Below, one piece after another: positions 62,098 to 64,000 of a stretch of 64,000 nucleotides of DNA. The stretch is taken from positions 58,127-122,126 of the forward strand of contig JAVBOB010000010.1 of assembly GCA_031551125.1 (NCBI GenBank). The letters run 5' to 3'. Positions within the stretch are counted from its first letter, which is position 1; each line of letters starts with the position of its first letter. The position numbers were made by a program, and so were the translations under genes. The notes beneath the pieces were generated by a model that saw only the letters and a program-made list of their open reading frames with translations, was not told the origin of the DNA and ran no database searches. The stretch is from JAIRNF01 sp031551125 (GTDB lineage: Bacteria; Bacteroidota; Bacteroidia; Bacteroidales; UBA932).

Positions 62098-62368
62098 AAT
62101 AAAAAGAAAGGCCGGCTTTTTGTGCTATTACCCATAGCCGCAATAGCGAGTACTGCCCAAGGTGCACATGCACAAAACAGTAGGCCGCAAGAGCAAAATA
62201 AAAAGCCGTCGATGTTGCCAATTCTTCAAGGTGAAAATCCTGATGGCTGGAGAGAATCAATATACTATCATTACTACGAATATCTTGCAGAGCATGCAGT
62301 GGATACGTCATTACGAAGTTCGTAACGATAGGCTTAAGGAAAAGTACGAAGATAACGACGAGTAGCTA
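62098..62368 (+). pseudogene. Relic of an exported sulfatase
   Basis: In one frame NKKKGRLFVLLPIAAIASTAQGAHAQ reads as a signal peptide without a start codon, joined directly to PSMLPILQGENPDGWRES and IYYHYYEYLAEHAV, which match the C-terminal part of arylsulfatases (LPxLQGxxPxGWRxSxYYHYYEYPxEHxV). Near 62303 the frame shifts, and RHYEVRNDRLKEKYEDNDE then stop continues the same family pattern (RRHYGVRTDRYK). The catalytic core, about 400 residues including C/SxPxR, has been deleted. Lies 10 nt before an anaerobic sulfatase maturase. Confidence 0.8.
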
Positions 62369-62378
62369 CAACACGTGT

Positions 62379-63641
62379 ATGATGAAAAATAGTAAAACGC
62401 TTACTTTTGCCGAAGCGTATAAAACAGTGGCACCGACAGCTTTTACGGCAATGGTAAAACCGGTGGGGGCGTCTTGTAATCTTAGCTGCAGCTACTGTTA
62501 CTATCTTGATAAAGCAGCGTTGTACCCGTCATCAGCACCAGTAATGACGGACGGTGTACTGGAAAAGTACATCAGGCAAATGATAGAGGGTAATGATGTA
62601 CCTGCCATAACCTTTTGTTGGCATGGAGGAGAGCCGTTGTTGGCAGGGGTAGATTTTTATCGTAAAGCACTTTCTTTACAGCAAAAGTATGCTAACGGTA
62701 AGCGGCTGATCAATACTTTTCAAACCAATGGGACTCTTATTAACCGTGAGTGGTGTTGTTTTTTTAAAGATAACGATATACTGGTGGGGGTTTCGATTGA
62801 TGGGCCACAGCATATTCATGATACATATCGGGTAAATAGGGCAGGAAATTCTGTTTTTTCAGAAGTAATGAGAGGGATAGAGCTAATGATTGCTTCTGAT
62901 GTTGAGTTCAATACCTTGTCTGCCGTAAATAAAATGAGCGAGGGTAGCGGGGTGGAGGTTTACCGGTTTCTTAAATCCATTGGCAGCACTTATATGCAGT
63001 TTTTACCGGTGGTTGAAAAGATTTCCTCTGTAAATGGACGAATTGTTGCTCCGGATGTGAAAGATAAATCAGAAATTGCTTCTTGGAGTGTTGGCAGCCT
63101 TGCTTTCGGAAAGTTTATGACCGATATTTTTGATGAGTGGGTAAAGGCTGATATAGGCATATATTTTGTTCAGCTGTTTGATGTAGCTCTAGCTCAATGG
63201 TATGGCGTGCAGCCCGGATTATGTGTATTTTCTGAGAGTTGTGGAGATGCGCTTGCTGTAGAGCATAACGGAGATGTTTACTCGTGCGATCATTTTGTAT
63301 ATCCGGAGAATAAGCTTGGCAATTTGATGGAAACGGCTATTAGGGAGCTATATACCTCTTCAAAACAGTATTCTTTTGGAGTAGCAAAACGTGGCCATTT
63401 ACCCGATAAGTGTCTTGCTTGCAGGTATCGGTTTGCATGTACGGGAGGATGCCCCAAACATCGTTTTATGTATAGCAATAACAGCGATTTGTATGGTATT
63501 AGCTACCTATGTGAAGGCTATTGCCATTTTTTTAGCTACGTTGAGCCTTACATGCAACGTATGGCTGAGCTACTGCGGCATGAGAAATCCCCGGCGCTTA
63601 TTATGGATTATGTCGAAAGCCTTTCTCTGAAAAGAGAGTAG
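62379..63641 (+). CDS. Anaerobic sulfatase-maturating radical SAM enzyme
   Basis: Converts a Cys or Ser in sulfatases to formylglycine without oxygen. 420 residues. The radical SAM motif CNLSCSYCYYLDKA is near residue 30; WHGGEPLLAG and VSIDGPQHIHDTYR are family blocks; the SPASM region carries further cysteines (LCVFSESCGDALAVEHNGDVYSCDHFV, CLACRYRFACTGGC, CEGYC) for two auxiliary clusters. The size and order fit the AslB/anSME group. Its likely substrate gene just upstream is a wreck; no intact sulfatase lies in the window. Confidence 0.92.
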   Translation: MMKNSKTLTFAEAYKTVAPTAFTAMVKPVGASCNLSCSYCYYLDKAALYPSSAPVMTDGVLEKYIRQMIEGNDVPAITFCWHGGEPLLAGVDFYRKALSLQQKYANGKRLINTFQTNGTLINREWCCFFKDNDILVGVSIDGPQHIHDTYRVNRAGNSVFSEVMRGIELMIASDVEFNTLSAVNKMSEGSGVEVYRFLKSIGSTYMQFLPVVEKISSVNGRIVAPDVKDKSEIASWSVGSLAFGKFMTDIFDEWVKADIGIYFVQLFDVALAQWYGVQPGLCVFSESCGDALAVEHNGDVYSCDHFVYPENKLGNLMETAIRELYTSSKQYSFGVAKRGHLPDKCLACRYRFACTGGCPKHRFMYSNNSDLYGISYLCEGYCHFFSYVEPYMQRMAELLRHEKSPALIMDYVESLSLKRE

Positions 63642-63683
63642 CCAATTTTGCGGCTATTATTTTGAAATAAATTTGTCATTGAA

Positions 63684-63714
63684 TTTGTATTGTTGAAATA
63701 AAACGCTACCTTTG
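63684..63714 (+). promoter_or_regulatory. Promoter of tRNA-Lys
   Basis: TTTG (63684-63687), 19-nt spacer, TACCTTTG (63707-63714): full match to the Bacteroidota consensus, about 30 nt before the tRNA. Confidence 0.75.
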
Positions 63715-63743
63715 CACCCGTCTTAAAAATAAGACATCGGATT

Positions 63744-63816
63744 GATTCAGTAGCTCAGCTGGTAGAGCACATCCCTTTTAAGGATGGGGTCCTGGGTTCG
63801 AATCCCAGCTGGATCA
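63744..63816 (+). tRNA. tRNA-Lys (anticodon UUU)
   Basis: 73 nt folding as a cloverleaf: acceptor GATTCAG with CTGGATC (one T-G wobble), D arm GCTC-AGCTGGTA-GAGC, anticodon arm CATCC-CTTTTAA-GGATG with anticodon TTT, T arm CTGGG-TTCGAAT-CCCAG and discriminator A. CCA is not encoded. Confidence 0.96.
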
Positions 63817-63865
63817 CTAAAGGGTCAAAATCGACATAGACAAGACCCGCAAAGGTAATGACAAA

Positions 63866-63897
63866 ACCTCCTAAAACGTTGATTTTAGGAGGTTTTT
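63866..63897 (+). terminator. Terminator after tRNA-Lys
   Basis: AACCTCCTAAAA and TTTTAGGAGGTT pair around CGTTGA; TTT follows. Confidence 0.85.
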
Positions 63898-63944
63898 CTG
63901 TTTTTTGTCCATCATTGGCAGGACAGCGTTCAGCAATCAAAAGA

Positions 63945-64000
63945 CACTTCTCCGCTACGGTTTCGCTACGTTTTTTACCCGACCTCAAAATCGTAGCGAA
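63945..64000. repeat. CGCTACG repeats downstream of tRNA-Lys
   Basis: CCGCTACGG, TTCGCTACG (63961-63969) and the inverted CGTAGCGAA (63992-64000) lie within 56 nt at the right edge. Their spacing resembles core-type recombinase sites, but no integrase is visible in the window. Confidence 0.4.

Noticed and set aside
63755..63988. Reading frame of 77 codons on the minus strand over the tRNA-Lys
   Set aside because: Its C-terminal part is simply the antisense of the tRNA (IQLGFEPRTPS), a common false gene call.

Overview
The window is a chromosomal segment of a member of the Bacteroidales (phylum Bacteroidota); the genus cannot be fixed from the sequence alone. Evidence: several promoters of the Bacteroidota type (TTTG, 18-19 nt, TAnnTTTG); type IX secretion proteins (plug protein at 9293, PorP/SprF at 25737); a HU-like/SPOR fusion protein; a tricorn-type protease; a RhuM protein; and the intergenic repeat families usual in this phylum. 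Moderate GC, short gaps and mostly housekeeping genes indicate core chromosome with a few accessory inserts.

Layout. 1-5.1 kb: end of a YgiQ radical SAM enzyme, dnaK, and a MATE exporter. 5.1-7.8 kb: repeat-filled gap, a TPR membrane protein and a small exported protein. 7.8-11.9 kb: panB, an XRE regulator, the T9SS plug protein, tatA-tatC. 11.9-14.6 kb: a palindromic repeat and a two-gene unit related to group 4 hydrogenase/complex I catalytic subunits that has lost the metal ligands. 14.7-19 kb: ferritin, dnaX, HU-SPOR protein, YgjP-like protease. 19-26.7 kb: tricorn protease, unknown protein, DMT transporter, pepD, PorP/SprF. 27-30 kb: an ECF sigma operon with a probable anti-sigma factor and two exported adhesin-like proteins. 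30-36 kb: MORN-repeat protein, xseA-xseB, cutC, transglutaminase lipoprotein; the last two lie between inverted heptanucleotide arrays. 36-39.7 kb: thrS-infC-rpmI-rplT, with infC apparently starting at AUA. 39.8-42.5 kb: DUF4870 protein, a RhuM gene between direct repeats of the ftsE 3' end, ftsE. 42.5-48.5 kb: outer-membrane proteins, an MFS pump, corA, an exported unknown. 48.7-57 kb: a long minus-strand series (ogt, hutI, capA-like, phoH, purC, LysM protein, SGNH hydrolase). 57-62 kb: mscL, thiamine pyrophosphokinase, PAS protein, lysA, pckA. 62-64 kb: a sulfatase relic, an anaerobic sulfatase maturase, tRNA-Lys and a possible integration region.

Most worth a second look: (1) the hydrogenase-like pair, where both the NiFe ligands and the four proximal-cluster cysteines are replaced and no membrane subunits are nearby; (2) the RhuM gene bounded by a 35-bp perfect direct repeat of the ftsE 3' end, an integration-like footprint with no integrase; (3) the AUA start of infC; (4) the collapsed sulfatase beside an intact maturase; (5) heptad arrays that run into the start codon of cutC and out of the stop codon of the transglutaminase gene.
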